Source of the DNA: JAEYLA01 sp035561315
GTDB lineage: Bacteria > Bacillota > Clostridia > Christensenellales > CAG-138
Direction of reading: 5' to 3'
Length of the DNA: 26,590 nt
NCBI GenBank assembly: GCA_035561315.1
Contig: DATMXR010000105.1
Span: 1 to 26,590, forward strand
Below the pieces are notes generated by a model. That model was not told the origin of the DNA and ran no database searches. It worked only from the letters and a program-made list of their open reading frames with translations. Below are positions 14,073-21,923 of this stretch, piece after piece. The translations under genes and the position numbers were made by a program. Every line of letters begins with the position of its first letter. Position 1 is the stretch's first letter.

Positions 14073-14579
14073 CTATATCAGTTCCAGGACGACCATTTCG
14101 GCGGCGTCGCCGCGGCGGGGCCCGAGCTTGAGGATGCGGGTGTAGCCGCCGCGTCCCACCTCACGGCCGCGCTTGTCGTACTTGGGCGCGAGCTCGCGGA
14201 ACAGCTTTTCCACAACGGGGTGCGCCTTGTCCGCGGTGCGCTCCTTGTACTCGGACTTGCTTTCCTTCTTGGACTTGAATTCCGGCACGTCGTAGAGATA
14301 GGCCATGATCTGCCTTCTCGCGTGCAGCTTGCTCGCTTTATCGTTGGTCACTTCCCGCTCGATGATCTGCTGCTTGTCGTTGCGGGATTCCTTTTTCACG
14401 GTTTCGCTGTTCTGATATTCGTTGACGGCGAGCGTAATCAGCTTCTCCGCAATGGGGCGCACTTCCTTGGCGCGGGTCTCGGTGGTAATGATCTTGCCAT
14501 TCCAGATGAGCGCCGTGGTGAGGCTGCGCAGCATAGCGACGCGCTGATCCGTAGCCATATTCAGCTTGCGGTTGGGCAT
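14073..14579 (-). CDS. rplQ: Large-subunit ribosomal protein bL17, with two insertions
   Basis: bL17 sits near the peptide exit tunnel. The family core is present: RKLNMATDQRVAMLRSLTTALI, ITTETRAKEVRPIAEKLITLA, LHARRQIMAYL and GGYTRILKLGPRRGDAAEM. At 168 residues it is about 45-50 longer than the ~120 of Bacillus. The extra length is in two charged stretches: about residues 54-84 (QNSETVKKESRND and on) and about 100-120 (FKSKKESKSEYKERTADK). Both fall between conserved blocks, so they are probably surface loops. It is the last gene of the cluster, 30 bp after rpoA, and is followed by the terminator. Confidence 0.95.
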   Translation of the reverse strand: MPNRKLNMATDQRVAMLRSLTTALIWNGKIITTETRAKEVRPIAEKLITLAVNEYQNSETVKKESRNDKQQIIEREVTNDKASKLHARRQIMAYLYDVPEFKSKKESKSEYKERTADKAHPVVEKLFRELAPKYDKRGREVGRGGYTRILKLGPRRGDAAEMVVLELI

Positions 14580-14609
14580 AATGCTTTCCTCCTAGTTACA
14601 CGTTACTGT

Positions 14610-15551
14610 TTAATCTTCGCTGTTGCGGAGCGTCAGCCCCAATGCGAGCAGCTTTTGCTGCACTTCTTCGAGTGATTTGCGCCCGAGATTCCTTACCTTC
14701 ATCATTTCCTCCTCGTTGCGCTGCACCAGTTCGTCCACGGTGTTGATGCCCGCGCGCTTGAGGCAGTTGTAGGAACGCACGGAAAGATCCAGCTCCTCTA
14801 TGGTCATCTCCAGGATCTTTTCTTTCTTGTCCTCTTCCTTCTCCACCATGATGACCTCGCCCGGGATATGGTCCGTCAGGTTGGTGAAGAGCGTGAGGTG
14901 CTCGGTGAGTATCTTCGCGGCGTGGCTCACGGCCTCGTCCGGTTCGATGCTGCCGGAAGTCCAGATCTCCAATGTGAGCCTGTCGAAATCCGTGGAGGAA
15001 CCCACGCGCGTATCCTCGACATAGAAGTTGACCTTTTCGATGGGCGTATAGATGCTGTCCACCGCGATTTCGCCGATCGACATGCCGACACGCTTGTTTT
15101 TGTCCGCCGATACATAGCCGCGGCCATGATCGAGCATAATCTCCATATGGAGATGCGCGTTCTTGTCGAGCGTGGCGATATGCAGCTCGGGGTTGATGAT
15201 CTCCACATCGGCGTCCGGCAGGATATCGCCGGCGGTGACTTCGCCCTCGCCGCTCGCGTCGATCGTAACCTTCTTGGGCTCGTGCACATGCATGCGCACA
15301 CAAAGCTCCTTGAGGTTGAGGATGATTTCGGTAACGTCTTCCTTCACGCCCTCTATGGTGGAAAACTCGTGCAGCACGCCGTCGATTTTGACGGAGGTGA
15401 CCGCAACGCCGGGCAGCGAGGAAAGCAGGACCCTTCTCAGGGAATTGCCGAGCGTCGTTCCAAAGCCGCGCTCAAGCGGCTCCACGACGAATTTGCCGTA
15501 GCCCATCCTCTTTTCAACGCACTCTATTTTGGGTCTTTCGATCTCAATCAT
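14610..15551 (-). CDS. rpoA: DNA-directed RNA polymerase subunit alpha
   Basis: The 313-residue subunit initiates polymerase assembly. The N-terminal dimerisation domain (1-~225) shows FVVEPLERGFGTTLGNSLRRVLLSS and the conserved VEKVNFYVEDTRVG. The C-terminal domain (~245-313) shows LDLSVRSYNCLKRAGINTVDEL and NLGRKSLEEVQQKL, which contacts UP elements and activators. Length is normal. A 130-bp spacer with a perfect hairpin separates it from rpsD upstream; a GGAGGA site precedes ATG 15551. Confidence 0.98.
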   Translation of the reverse strand: MIEIERPKIECVEKRMGYGKFVVEPLERGFGTTLGNSLRRVLLSSLPGVAVTSVKIDGVLHEFSTIEGVKEDVTEIILNLKELCVRMHVHEPKKVTIDASGEGEVTAGDILPDADVEIINPELHIATLDKNAHLHMEIMLDHGRGYVSADKNKRVGMSIGEIAVDSIYTPIEKVNFYVEDTRVGSSTDFDRLTLEIWTSGSIEPDEAVSHAAKILTEHLTLFTNLTDHIPGEVIMVEKEEDKKEKILEMTIEELDLSVRSYNCLKRAGINTVDELVQRNEEEMMKVRNLGRKSLEEVQQKLLALGLTLRNSED

Positions 15552-15638
15552 GTTTTCCTCCTATTGGGCCTGCGCTAAAAAACGCATGTTCAATCGTTCA
15601 AGCGCCGCCCGTACGTCCTAAGGTCAACAAAGATACTT

Positions 15639-15658
15639 TAGGGGCGTTGCCGCCCCTA
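15639..15658 (-). other. Perfect hairpin in the rpsD-rpoA spacer
   Basis: TAGGGGCG (15639-15646), TTGC loop and CGCCCCTA (15651-15658) form an 8-bp stem, 23 bp after the rpsD stop codon. On the transcript it is followed by AAAGTATC, not a T-run, so it is not a classical terminator. A processing site, a partial attenuator or a site for S4-mediated control are possible. The rest of the 130-bp spacer shows no gene. Confidence 0.5.
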
Positions 15659-15681
15659 TGACGGATCTAGATGTTAGGCGC

Positions 15682-16311
15682 TTATCTGGAGTAGAACTCA
15701 ACGATCAAATGCTCTTCTATCGTAAGGTCGATATCGTCGCGCTGCGGCAGCGCAACGACCTTGCCCGTGAACGTCTCCGCGTTCATTTCCAGCCACTTGG
15801 GGACCGGTTTACCCGCGCCCTGCTCGCGCAGCGCCTTGAATACGGGCACATCGCGGGAGGCCTCGCGCACGGTGACGACGTCGCCAACCTTGACGAGGTA
15901 GGACGGGATATCGACCTTGTTGCCGTTGACGCGGATATGGCCGTGCAGGACAAGCTGGCGGGCCATGGCGCGGCTTTCGCCCAGGCCCAGGCGGTACGCC
16001 ACGTTATCAAGTCTGCGCTCCAATAAGCCCAGCATGTTTTCGCCGGTAACGCCGCGCATGTTGGAGGCCATGTCAAAGTATTTCCTGAATTGGGATTCCA
16101 ATACGCCGTAGGCGCGGCGGCACTTCTGCTTCTCTCTGAGCTGCACGCCGTATTCCGACTGCTTGCGGGTGCGGGCCTGGCCGTGCTGGCCCGGCGGGGT
16201 GTGGCGCTTCACAACGGCGCACTTCGCGCCGTAGCAGCGGTCGCCCTTCAAAAACAGTTTGGTTCCCTCGCGGCGGCAAAGCCTGCAAACGGAATCTGTA
16301 TATCTTGCCAT
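15682..16311 (-). CDS. rpsD: Small-subunit ribosomal protein uS4, zinc-binding form
   Basis: uS4 nucleates 30S assembly on 16S rRNA and often controls its own operon. The 209-residue protein has the zinc-type N-terminus with Cys9, Cys12, Cys26 and Cys31 (VCRLCRREG...RCYGAKC), then the S4 RNA-binding domain (RRLDNVAYRLGLGESRAMARQLVLHGH, about 95-125). Its place between rpsK and rpoA is a common bacterial order. Spacing to rpsK is 13 bp. Confidence 0.98.
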   Translation of the reverse strand: MARYTDSVCRLCRREGTKLFLKGDRCYGAKCAVVKRHTPPGQHGQARTRKQSEYGVQLREKQKCRRAYGVLESQFRKYFDMASNMRGVTGENMLGLLERRLDNVAYRLGLGESRAMARQLVLHGHIRVNGNKVDIPSYLVKVGDVVTVREASRDVPVFKALREQGAGKPVPKWLEMNAETFTGKVVALPQRDDIDLTIEEHLIVEFYSR

Positions 16312-16324
16312 AGTATAACTCTCC

Positions 16325-16729
16325 TTACACTCTTCTGCGCTTGGGCGGACGGCAGCCGTTGTGCGGGATGGGCGTCACGTCCTTGATCATGTTCACCTCG
16401 AGCCCGGCGGACTGCAGCGCGCGGATCGCGGCCTCACGGCCGGAACCGGGGCCCTTGACATAGACTTCCACGGTGTGGAGGCCATGCTCCATAGCGGCCT
16501 TGGCTGCGGTTTCCGCCGCCATCTGCGCCGCATACGGCGTGGATTTGCGGGAACCGCGGAACCCTAAGCCGCCCGCGGACGCCCAGGAAATGGCATTGCC
16601 CAGCGTATCCGTGATGGTGACCATCGTGTTGTTGAAGGAGGAGCGGATATGCGCCGCACCGCGTTCGATGTTCTTTCTTTCGCGGCGCTTGCGCGAAACG
16701 GTCTTTTTGATCTTAGTCGCTTTTGCCAT
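16325..16729 (-). CDS. rpsK: Small-subunit ribosomal protein uS11
   Basis: This 134-residue protein of the 30S platform shows the family core AHIRSSFNNTMVTITDTLGNAISWASAG, VKGPGSGREAAIRALQSAGLEV and the C-terminal DVTPIPHNGCRPPKRRRV, which is almost invariant. The N-terminus is Lys/Arg-rich as usual. It lies 15 bp after rpsM in the cluster. Confidence 0.98.
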   Translation of the reverse strand: MAKATKIKKTVSRKRRERKNIERGAAHIRSSFNNTMVTITDTLGNAISWASAGGLGFRGSRKSTPYAAQMAAETAAKAAMEHGLHTVEVYVKGPGSGREAAIRALQSAGLEVNMIKDVTPIPHNGCRPPKRRRV

Positions 16730-16744
16730 GTTCGCTTTTCCTCC

Positions 16745-17113
16745 TTACTTCCTCTTGCCGCCCATCGTACGCTTGGGACCCTTGCGCGTACGGGCGTTTT
16801 GCTTGGTGCTCTGCCCGCGGACGGGAAGGCCCTTGCGATGACGAACGCCGCGGTAGCAGCCGATCTCTATGAGACGCTTGATATTCATGGAAACTTCGCG
16901 CCTGAGGTCGCCCTCCACCTTGACATTGTGGTCGATGTACTCCCTGAGTTTGTTCACATCGGTTTCGGAAAGATCGCGCACGCGGATATCGGGATCCACG
17001 CCGCACGCGGCGATGATATTGGACGCGGTCTTACGGCCGATGCCAAAGATATAGGTCAGGCCAATCTCCACGCGTTTGTCTCTGGGCAAGTCTACACCAG
17101 AAATACGTGCCAT
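16745..17113 (-). CDS. rpsM: Small-subunit ribosomal protein uS13
   Basis: uS13 lies at the head of the 30S subunit and contacts the P-site tRNA and the 50S bridge. The 122-residue protein starts MARISGVDLPRDKRVEIGLTYIFGIG and ends in the basic QSTKQNARTRKGPKRTMGGKRK tail. ATG 17113 is chosen because of this family start and AGGAGGTG about 10 bp upstream; the frame is open for 22 more codons without family similarity. A 296-bp spacer lies before it. Confidence 0.97.
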   Translation of the reverse strand: MARISGVDLPRDKRVEIGLTYIFGIGRKTASNIIAACGVDPDIRVRDLSETDVNKLREYIDHNVKVEGDLRREVSMNIKRLIEIGCYRGVRHRKGLPVRGQSTKQNARTRKGPKRTMGGKRK

Positions 17114-17170
17114 ATGGGTGTTACACCTCCTGAAAAAATAGCTCTTTTTTATGTTCACTCCCGCCGGATT

Positions 17171-17313
17171 GCGCGGCATTTTGCCGCGCCAGCCGCACCG
17201 AGCGGGTTCTTTTCCTGCTGAACCATGGCCGGTTTAGGGCCGGTTCATACGTTCCGGGCTGTTTTGGAGGCTTGCAACCGTCAAATTTGACGTCACGCGC
17301 CAAATTTGAAGTC
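17171..17313 (-). other. Structured spacer between rpmJ and rpsM (17114-17409) with hairpin and paired repeats
   Basis: The spacer has no convincing gene. It holds a perfect GCGCGGCA-TTT-TGCCGCGC hairpin (17171-17189) and two near-copies of a 14-bp repeat: TCAAATTTGACGTC (17281-17294, inside the perfect palindrome GTCAAATTTGAC at 17280-17291) and CCAAATTTGAAGTC (17300-17313), 19 bp apart. There is also a short CCCGC-N5-GCGGG stem near 17380. No T-run follows the hairpins and no strong internal promoter was found. Confidence 0.5.
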
Positions 17314-17409
17314 TTGCACGGCCGCCGCCCGGAAAACGCGGGTTTCGCGTTATAGGCAGCCGTGTGCAGCCCCCGCACCTTGCGGGTTTAAAATCCGCTT
17401 TGGAAGCGC

Positions 17410-17523
17410 TTAGCCTTGCTTCTGCTTGTGCTTGGGGTTCTCGCAGATCACCATCACGCGGCCCTTGCGCTTGATGATCTTGCATTTCTCGCAAATCGGC
17501 TTCACCGAAGGCCTGACTTTCAT
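17410..17523 (-). CDS. rpmJ: Large-subunit ribosomal protein bL36, zinc-ribbon form
   Basis: The 37-residue product reads MKVRPSVKPICEKCKIIKRK and continues to PKHKQKQG. Cys11, Cys14, Cys27 and His32 form the zinc ribbon of the C+ type. It lies 23 bp after infA, with AGGAGG before the ATG. Too short for most gene finders but unmistakable. Confidence 0.97.
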   Translation of the reverse strand: MKVRPSVKPICEKCKIIKRKGRVMVICENPKHKQKQG

Positions 17524-17546
17524 TTCGTGTTCCTCCTTAAACTTGT

Positions 17547-17768
17547 TCAGTTCTTTGCGCGCCAGGTGATTCTTCCACGCGTGAGATCGTAGGGGGAAAG
17601 CTCCACCGTGACCTTGTCTCCGGGCAATATACGGATAAAGTTCATCCGCAGCTTGCCGGAGATATGCGCGAGTATCTTATGCCCGTTCTGCAGCTCGACC
17701 TCGAACATTGCGTTCGGGAACGAGTCCGAAACGACGCCTTCTACCTCAATAACATCCTGTTTAGACAA
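17547..17768 (-). CDS. infA: Translation initiation factor IF-1
   Basis: IF-1 is a 73-residue OB-fold protein that binds the ribosomal A site during initiation. The family sequence is clear: DVIEVEGVVSDSFPNAMFEV, NGHKILAHISGKLRMNFIRI and LPGDKVTVELSPYDLTRGRI. GGAGG lies about 8 bp before ATG 17768. Spacing is 21 bp from the KOW gene and 23 bp to rpmJ. Confidence 0.98.
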   Translation of the reverse strand: MSKQDVIEVEGVVSDSFPNAMFEVELQNGHKILAHISGKLRMNFIRILPGDKVTVELSPYDLTRGRITWRAKN

Positions 17769-17789
17769 GCTATCCCTCCTAACGCTTTC

Positions 17790-18074
17790 TTACTCAAGTC
17801 CGTATCCCAGGGACGAAATGCTTTTGCGTATTTCCGCATCCTGCACATTGGCGCCCTCCAGCAGCCGGCTCCGTACGTCTTCCGCCACGGCGGGCTCAAT
17901 GCGCACGTGCCTGAGCTTCTTTTTCTTAGGGTGCTCCATTTTGCGCAGGTCTCCGTCACACAGCAGCACATATCCTTCCCCGGAAAGACCCACAACCAGA
18001 AACGTCCGCCTTCGGTCCCTTCCGGCCGTGCTTACCGCCACGCGGCCCAAGAGTTCCATGCCGCCCTGGTTCAT
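17790..18074 (-). CDS. KOW-domain RNA-binding protein (L14e-like)
   Basis: A small basic protein of 94 residues. The start GRVAVSTAGRDRRRTFLVVG and GYVLLCDGDLRKMEHPKKKKLRHVR form a KOW/SH3-like barrel as in archaeal and eukaryotic L14e. Small proteins of this kind sit between map and infA in many Clostridia and some bacilli; their function is not established, but an RNA or ribosome role is likely from context. Its ATG overlaps the map stop as ATGA, giving translational coupling. The C-terminal 35 residues (VAEDVRSRLLEGANVQDAEI) look helical. Confidence 0.85.
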   Translation of the reverse strand: MNQGGMELLGRVAVSTAGRDRRRTFLVVGLSGEGYVLLCDGDLRKMEHPKKKKLRHVRIEPAVAEDVRSRLLEGANVQDAEIRKSISSLGYGLE

Positions 18075-18853
18075 GTCTCCTCCACCTCCGGGCCGTGCTC
18101 CTCCCGTGTGAGCGTCAAAAGCTCAGGCGCGCCGTCCGTAATGGCGATGGTGTTCTCATAGTGCGCGCTCGGGCGTTTGTCCTGCGTGACGACGGTCCAG
18201 CCGTCCGCAAGCACCTGCACGCGGGCCGTGCCGAGGTTGATCATAGGCTCTATGGCGATCGTCATGCCGGGTTTTAAGCGGATGCCGTGCCCGGGGCTCC
18301 CGTAGTTGGGAACGTCCGGCGCTTCGTGCATCTGCCTGCCGATGCCGTGGCCCACAAGCTCACGCACCACGCCGTACCCGTGCGCCTCCGCGTGCGCCTG
18401 TATTGCCGCGGAAATATCGCCCAGGCGGTTGTCTGCCCGCGCCATCTTGAAGCCTTCGTAGAAGCACTCCCTTGTGACGCGCACAAGCTTTTGCACCTCG
18501 GGCGCCACCGTTCCCACAAAGAACGTGCGCGCCGCGTCCCCGTGCCAGCCGCCTATATAGGCGCCGACGTCGATACTGACGATGTCCCCGCTTTGAAGCG
18601 TCCGCCCGCCGGGTATGCCGTGAACGACCTGTTCGTTGACGGAGGCGCAGATGCTCCTGGGATATCCTCTGTAGTTGAGAAAGGACGCCGCGGCCCCGCG
18701 GCTCTTGATGATATCCACGGCCGCCTGATCCAGTTCCAGCGTGGAAACGCCCGGCCGGACCAGCGTCTTCATGGCCAGCAGCACTTCTTCCACGATGCGC
18801 CCCGCCCTGCGCATACTGTCTATTTCGGCGGGAGTCTTGATCGTCATTGCCAT
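18071..18853 (-). CDS. map: Methionine aminopeptidase, type I
   Basis: This enzyme removes the initiator methionine from new proteins. The 260-residue protein has the pita-bread fold and all five metal ligands: Asp95 (SIDVGA), Asp106 (HGDAARTF), His169 (GHGIG), Glu202 (IEPM) and Glu233 (HYENTIAI). The substrate-contacting His78 is in VVHGIP. There is no N-terminal zinc or SH3 extension. The start overlaps the adk stop by one base (TAATG) and the stop overlaps the KOW start by four. A second Met two codons on is a less likely start. Confidence 0.97.
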   Translation of the reverse strand: MAMTIKTPAEIDSMRRAGRIVEEVLLAMKTLVRPGVSTLELDQAAVDIIKSRGAAASFLNYRGYPRSICASVNEQVVHGIPGGRTLQSGDIVSIDVGAYIGGWHGDAARTFFVGTVAPEVQKLVRVTRECFYEGFKMARADNRLGDISAAIQAHAEAHGYGVVRELVGHGIGRQMHEAPDVPNYGSPGHGIRLKPGMTIAIEPMINLGTARVQVLADGWTVVTQDKRPSAHYENTIAITDGAPELLTLTREEHGPEVEET

Positions 18854-19470
18854 TAACCTAAAAGCGCCACGAGGTCCGCGTCCACTTCCTCCGGGGTGCG
18901 GCTGCCGTCAATGGTGTGTAACAGCCCCTTTTCCCGGTAATAGCCGATGAGCGGCGCCGTTTGCTTTTCATACACGTGCAGGCGGTTTTCCACCGTTTCC
19001 GCCTTATCGTCGTCCCTCTGGTAGAGCTTGCCGCCGCACTCCCGGCAGCCGCAGCCCGCATGGGTGGAAATATGGTGGACCGCCCCGCAATCCGGGCAGA
19101 CGCGCCGCCCGCTGATGCGGGCGACCAGGCGTTCGAAGGGGACTTCCAGGTTGACGACATAGTCGATATCGGTCAGTTCCAGGAGCGCGTCCGCCTGCGC
19201 GACGGTACGCGGGAACCCATCCAGCAAAAACCCGTTTTTGCAATCTTCACGGGCAAACCGGAGCCTGACCATGTCGATGATGACAGAGTCCGGCACCAGC
19301 TCCCCCTTGTCGATATAGCTTTGGGCGCTGATCCCCAACGGCGTTTTCGCCTTGCGCTCCGCGCGCAGCATATCCCCCGTGGAGATATGCGCAATGTTGT
19401 AACGCTTGCAGACGAGCGCCGCCTGCGTACCCTTGCCCGCGCCCGGAGGTCCCAGGAATATCAGCTTCAT
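18853..19470 (-). CDS. adk: Adenylate kinase, zinc-binding LID type
   Basis: Adenylate kinase converts ATP and AMP to two ADP. The 205-residue protein has the P-loop GPPGAGKGT (7-15), the AMP-binding DGFPRT (84-89) and a LID domain with CPDC (125-128) and CREC (142-145), the four zinc ligands typical of Gram-positive and thermophilic forms; Cys140 is an extra cysteine beside them. At 205 residues it is slightly shorter than the usual 214-217, mostly within the LID. It lies 16 bp after secY. Confidence 0.97.
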   Translation of the reverse strand: MKLIFLGPPGAGKGTQAALVCKRYNIAHISTGDMLRAERKAKTPLGISAQSYIDKGELVPDSVIIDMVRLRFAREDCKNGFLLDGFPRTVAQADALLELTDIDYVVNLEVPFERLVARISGRRVCPDCGAVHHISTHAGCGCRECGGKLYQRDDDKAETVENRLHVYEKQTAPLIGYYREKGLLHTIDGSRTPEEVDADLVALLG

Positions 19471-19486
19471 AGCTTAACTCCTTCCC

Positions 19487-20749
19487 TCAATTCAGGAAGC
19501 CCTTGTAATGCCGCATGAGCATCTGGTTCTGCAACTGGTCCATCGTTTCGAGCGCCACGCTGACCATGATCAGCACGCTTGTGGGGCCGAAGGGGGAACG
19601 GATGCCGAATAAATGCAGTATGACGTTCGGGACGATGGCGATGACCATGAGGAATACCGCGCCAAAGAACGTCAGCCTGCTGCTGATGCGGGCAAGATAA
19701 TCGCTTGTGGGCTTGCCGGGGCGGATGCCCGGTATGAAGCCGCCGTTCTGCTGAAGGTTCTTGCTCATTTCAATGGGGTTGAAGGAGATCGTGGTGTAGA
19801 AGTACGCAAAGCCCAGTATGAGCAGCGCGTAGATCACATAGTACACCACGGTGCCCGTGCCCATGTAGTTTTTCCAGAACACGGAGAACGAGCCCTGCCA
19901 CGCGGGGTCCACGATCTGTATAATCATGGTGGGGAACTGCGTGATTGTAAGCGCGAATATGAGCGGCATAACGCCGTTTGCGTTCGGCTTCATGGGAATG
20001 TGGGTGGACTGGCCGCCATAGAGCTTGCGGCCCACCACGCGCTTGGCGTACTGCACCGGTACGCGGCGCACGCCTTCGTTCACAAACACGACCAGCAGTA
20101 TGACCGCCGCGATCAGCACCAGCACCAGCGGGACCAGCCAGGGGGAATACACCACGCCGATCTGCGGCGCAAGGTCGATGACGGTGGTGGGGATTTGGGA
20201 GACGATGGAGGCGAAAATCAGCATGGAAATACCGTTGCCGATGCCGATCTCCGTAATGCGCTCGCCCAGCCACATCAGGAAGCAGGTTCCCGCCGTGGCC
20301 ACGATGCCTATCGTCATGTAGGTAAAGAAATTCGGGTTGTACACCGCGCCGGAGCCCAGGCTCAGGGTAATGCCCAGGGACTGGACCAGCGCCAGGCCGA
20401 CGCCCACAAACCTGGTGGCCTGCTGCAGCTTCTTGCGGCCGTCCTCTTCCTTTGCCATGCGCTCGAGCGCCGGGATGGCGATCTGGAGCAGCTGCACGAT
20501 AATGGAGGCCGTAATGTAGGGCGAAACGCCCATTGCGAATATGGTGAAATTCGCAAAGCTACCGCCGGAAAGCAGGTTCAAAAAGCCCAATGCATCAAAG
20601 TTTGCCGTCTGCTGGGCTATATACGTTGCATTCACGCCCGGGATGGGAAGAAAGCAGCCCACGCGGTAGATCACGATGAGCAGCAGCGTCATCATGATCT
20701 TCTTGCGAATTTCAGGGACTTTGAACGCGTTGACCAGCGTCTTGAACAT
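19487..20749 (-). CDS. secY: Protein translocase subunit SecY
   Basis: SecY is the channel of the Sec translocon. The 420-residue protein has ten membrane helices, the plug region after GVNATYIAQQ (about 40-60), and the conserved cytosolic loop QKAKRVVGRK-like segment VPVQYAKRVVGRKLYGGQSTHIPMKPNANGVMP. The C-terminal LMRHYKGFLN is typical. The start overlaps the rplO stop by one base (TAATG), so translation is coupled to the ribosomal genes. Confidence 0.98.
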   Translation of the reverse strand: MFKTLVNAFKVPEIRKKIMMTLLLIVIYRVGCFLPIPGVNATYIAQQTANFDALGFLNLLSGGSFANFTIFAMGVSPYITASIIVQLLQIAIPALERMAKEEDGRKKLQQATRFVGVGLALVQSLGITLSLGSGAVYNPNFFTYMTIGIVATAGTCFLMWLGERITEIGIGNGISMLIFASIVSQIPTTVIDLAPQIGVVYSPWLVPLVLVLIAAVILLVVFVNEGVRRVPVQYAKRVVGRKLYGGQSTHIPMKPNANGVMPLIFALTITQFPTMIIQIVDPAWQGSFSVFWKNYMGTGTVVYYVIYALLILGFAYFYTTISFNPIEMSKNLQQNGGFIPGIRPGKPTSDYLARISSRLTFFGAVFLMVIAIVPNVILHLFGIRSPFGPTSVLIMVSVALETMDQLQNQMLMRHYKGFLN

Positions 20750-21192
20750 TACTCAATCACCTCAACACTTCCGCCCTTGGCCTCGATCGCGGCTTTTGCC
20801 GTCTCGGAGAATTTCGCCGCTTTTACGGTGAGCTTTTTATTGAGCTCGCCGCGCCCCAAAACCTTCAGGCCGTCCTTTTCGATCTTGCTGATGAGGCCCA
20901 GTTGCTTGAGCGCCTCAGCGGTGACCACGGTGTCATTCTCCAACCTGTCAAGGTCGGATATGTTGATGATCGTATACTCTTTTGCGAATATGTTGGTAAA
21001 ACCGCGCTTGGGCAAACGGCGGGCGAGAGGCATCTGGCCGCCTTCGAAGCCGTTCTTTTTGCTGCCGCTGCGGGCTTTCTGGCCCTTATGGCCCTTGGCG
21101 GAGGTCTTGCCCATGCCGGAACCGGTACCGCGGCCTACGCGCTTCTTCGCCTTTGTAGAGCCGGCGGCGGGCTGTAGCTCATGCAGTTTCAT
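20749..21192 (-). CDS. rplO: Large-subunit ribosomal protein uL15
   Basis: The 147-residue protein has the Gly/Lys-rich extended head (KKRVGRGTGSGMGKTSAKGHKGQKARSG in parts, residues 17-44) that threads into 23S rRNA, then GGQMPLARRLPKRGFTN and a globular C-terminal domain. Length is normal. It lies 12 bp after rpmD. Confidence 0.98.
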   Translation of the reverse strand: MKLHELQPAAGSTKAKKRVGRGTGSGMGKTSAKGHKGQKARSGSKKNGFEGGQMPLARRLPKRGFTNIFAKEYTIINISDLDRLENDTVVTAEALKQLGLISKIEKDGLKVLGRGELNKKLTVKAAKFSETAKAAIEAKGGSVEVIE

Positions 21193-21204
21193 GGTATCCC
21201 CTCC

Positions 21205-21384
21205 TTATACTTCTTCCACCTTGAGAAGGTGTTTTACCTTAAAGATTTTTCCCCTGGTGCAGGCGTTGTCCGGCTGCACGGTGACGCTGTTGATTTTGCG
21301 AAGCCCCAGCGACTCCACGGTCGCTTTCTGATCCTTGAGGGCGCCGATGGTGCTCTTTACGAGCGTGATCTTTAAATTAGCCAT
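21205..21384 (-). CDS. rpmD: Large-subunit ribosomal protein uL30
   Basis: The 59-residue protein reads MANLKITLVKSTIGALKDQK and contains LGLRKINSVTVQPDNACTRGKI, the short bacterial uL30 form. ATG 21384 is used because it matches the family start and has AAGGAG upstream; the open frame further upstream runs antisense-like into rpsE. Spacing is 19 bp from rpsE. Confidence 0.97.
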   Translation of the reverse strand: MANLKITLVKSTIGALKDQKATVESLGLRKINSVTVQPDNACTRGKIFKVKHLLKVEEV

Positions 21385-21403
21385 GTTACGCTCCTTTCTT
21401 GGA

Positions 21404-21910
21404 TCAGTCGAGTATCTCGGATACCGTCTTGCCGCGAAGCCTGGCGATCTGCTCCACGGTCCGGAGCTGCTTGAGGCCGTCAAGCGTGGCCTTCACGCAG
21501 TTTGCCGGGTTGTTGGAGCCGTAGCTCTTGGTGCGGATATCCTTGATGCCGGCCATTTCGAGAACCGCACGGGCGGGACCGCCGGCGATAACGCCGGTAC
21601 CCTCTTCGGCGGGGAGCATGCGGACATGCCCTTTAGAAAAGCGGCCTTCGACCTGGTGCGGGATGGTGGTGCCCACGATGGGCACGTCGATCATATGGCG
21701 CTTGGCGTCTTCGATGCCCTTGCGCACGGCTTCCGGGATTTCGGCGGCCTTGCCCATGCCGATGCCCACCTTGCCGTTTTCGTTGCCGACGACCATGAGC
21801 GCGGAGAACCGGAAGTTGCGGCCGCCCTTGACGACTTTGGCTACACGGTTGATGGAGACCAGGCGTTCCTTAAACTCGGGAGCTTCCTGCTCGAATCTTC
21901 TGTTCTGCAT
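21404..21910 (-). CDS. rpsE: Small-subunit ribosomal protein uS5
   Basis: uS5 acts in decoding fidelity and is the site of spectinomycin-resistance mutations. The 168-residue protein has the double-stranded RNA-binding N-domain (KERLVSINRVAKVVKGGRNF, with the VVKGGR loop intact) and the C-domain AGGPARAVLEMAGIKDIRTKSYGSNNPAN. Length is normal. Confidence 0.98.
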   Translation of the reverse strand: MQNRRFEQEAPEFKERLVSINRVAKVVKGGRNFRFSALMVVGNENGKVGIGMGKAAEIPEAVRKGIEDAKRHMIDVPIVGTTIPHQVEGRFSKGHVRMLPAEEGTGVIAGGPARAVLEMAGIKDIRTKSYGSNNPANCVKATLDGLKQLRTVEQIARLRGKTVSEILD

Positions 21911-21923
21911 CGTCTTTCCCTCC

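Noticed and set aside
13873..14145. Plus-strand frame across the rplQ terminator
   Set aside because: It runs through a terminator hairpin into antisense rplQ and has no ribosome binding site or known motif.
17121..17494. Small minus-strand frames in the rpmJ-rpsM spacer
   Set aside because: They overlap rpmJ or each other, lack ribosome binding sites and read through the hairpin and repeats. I treat the spacer as non-coding.
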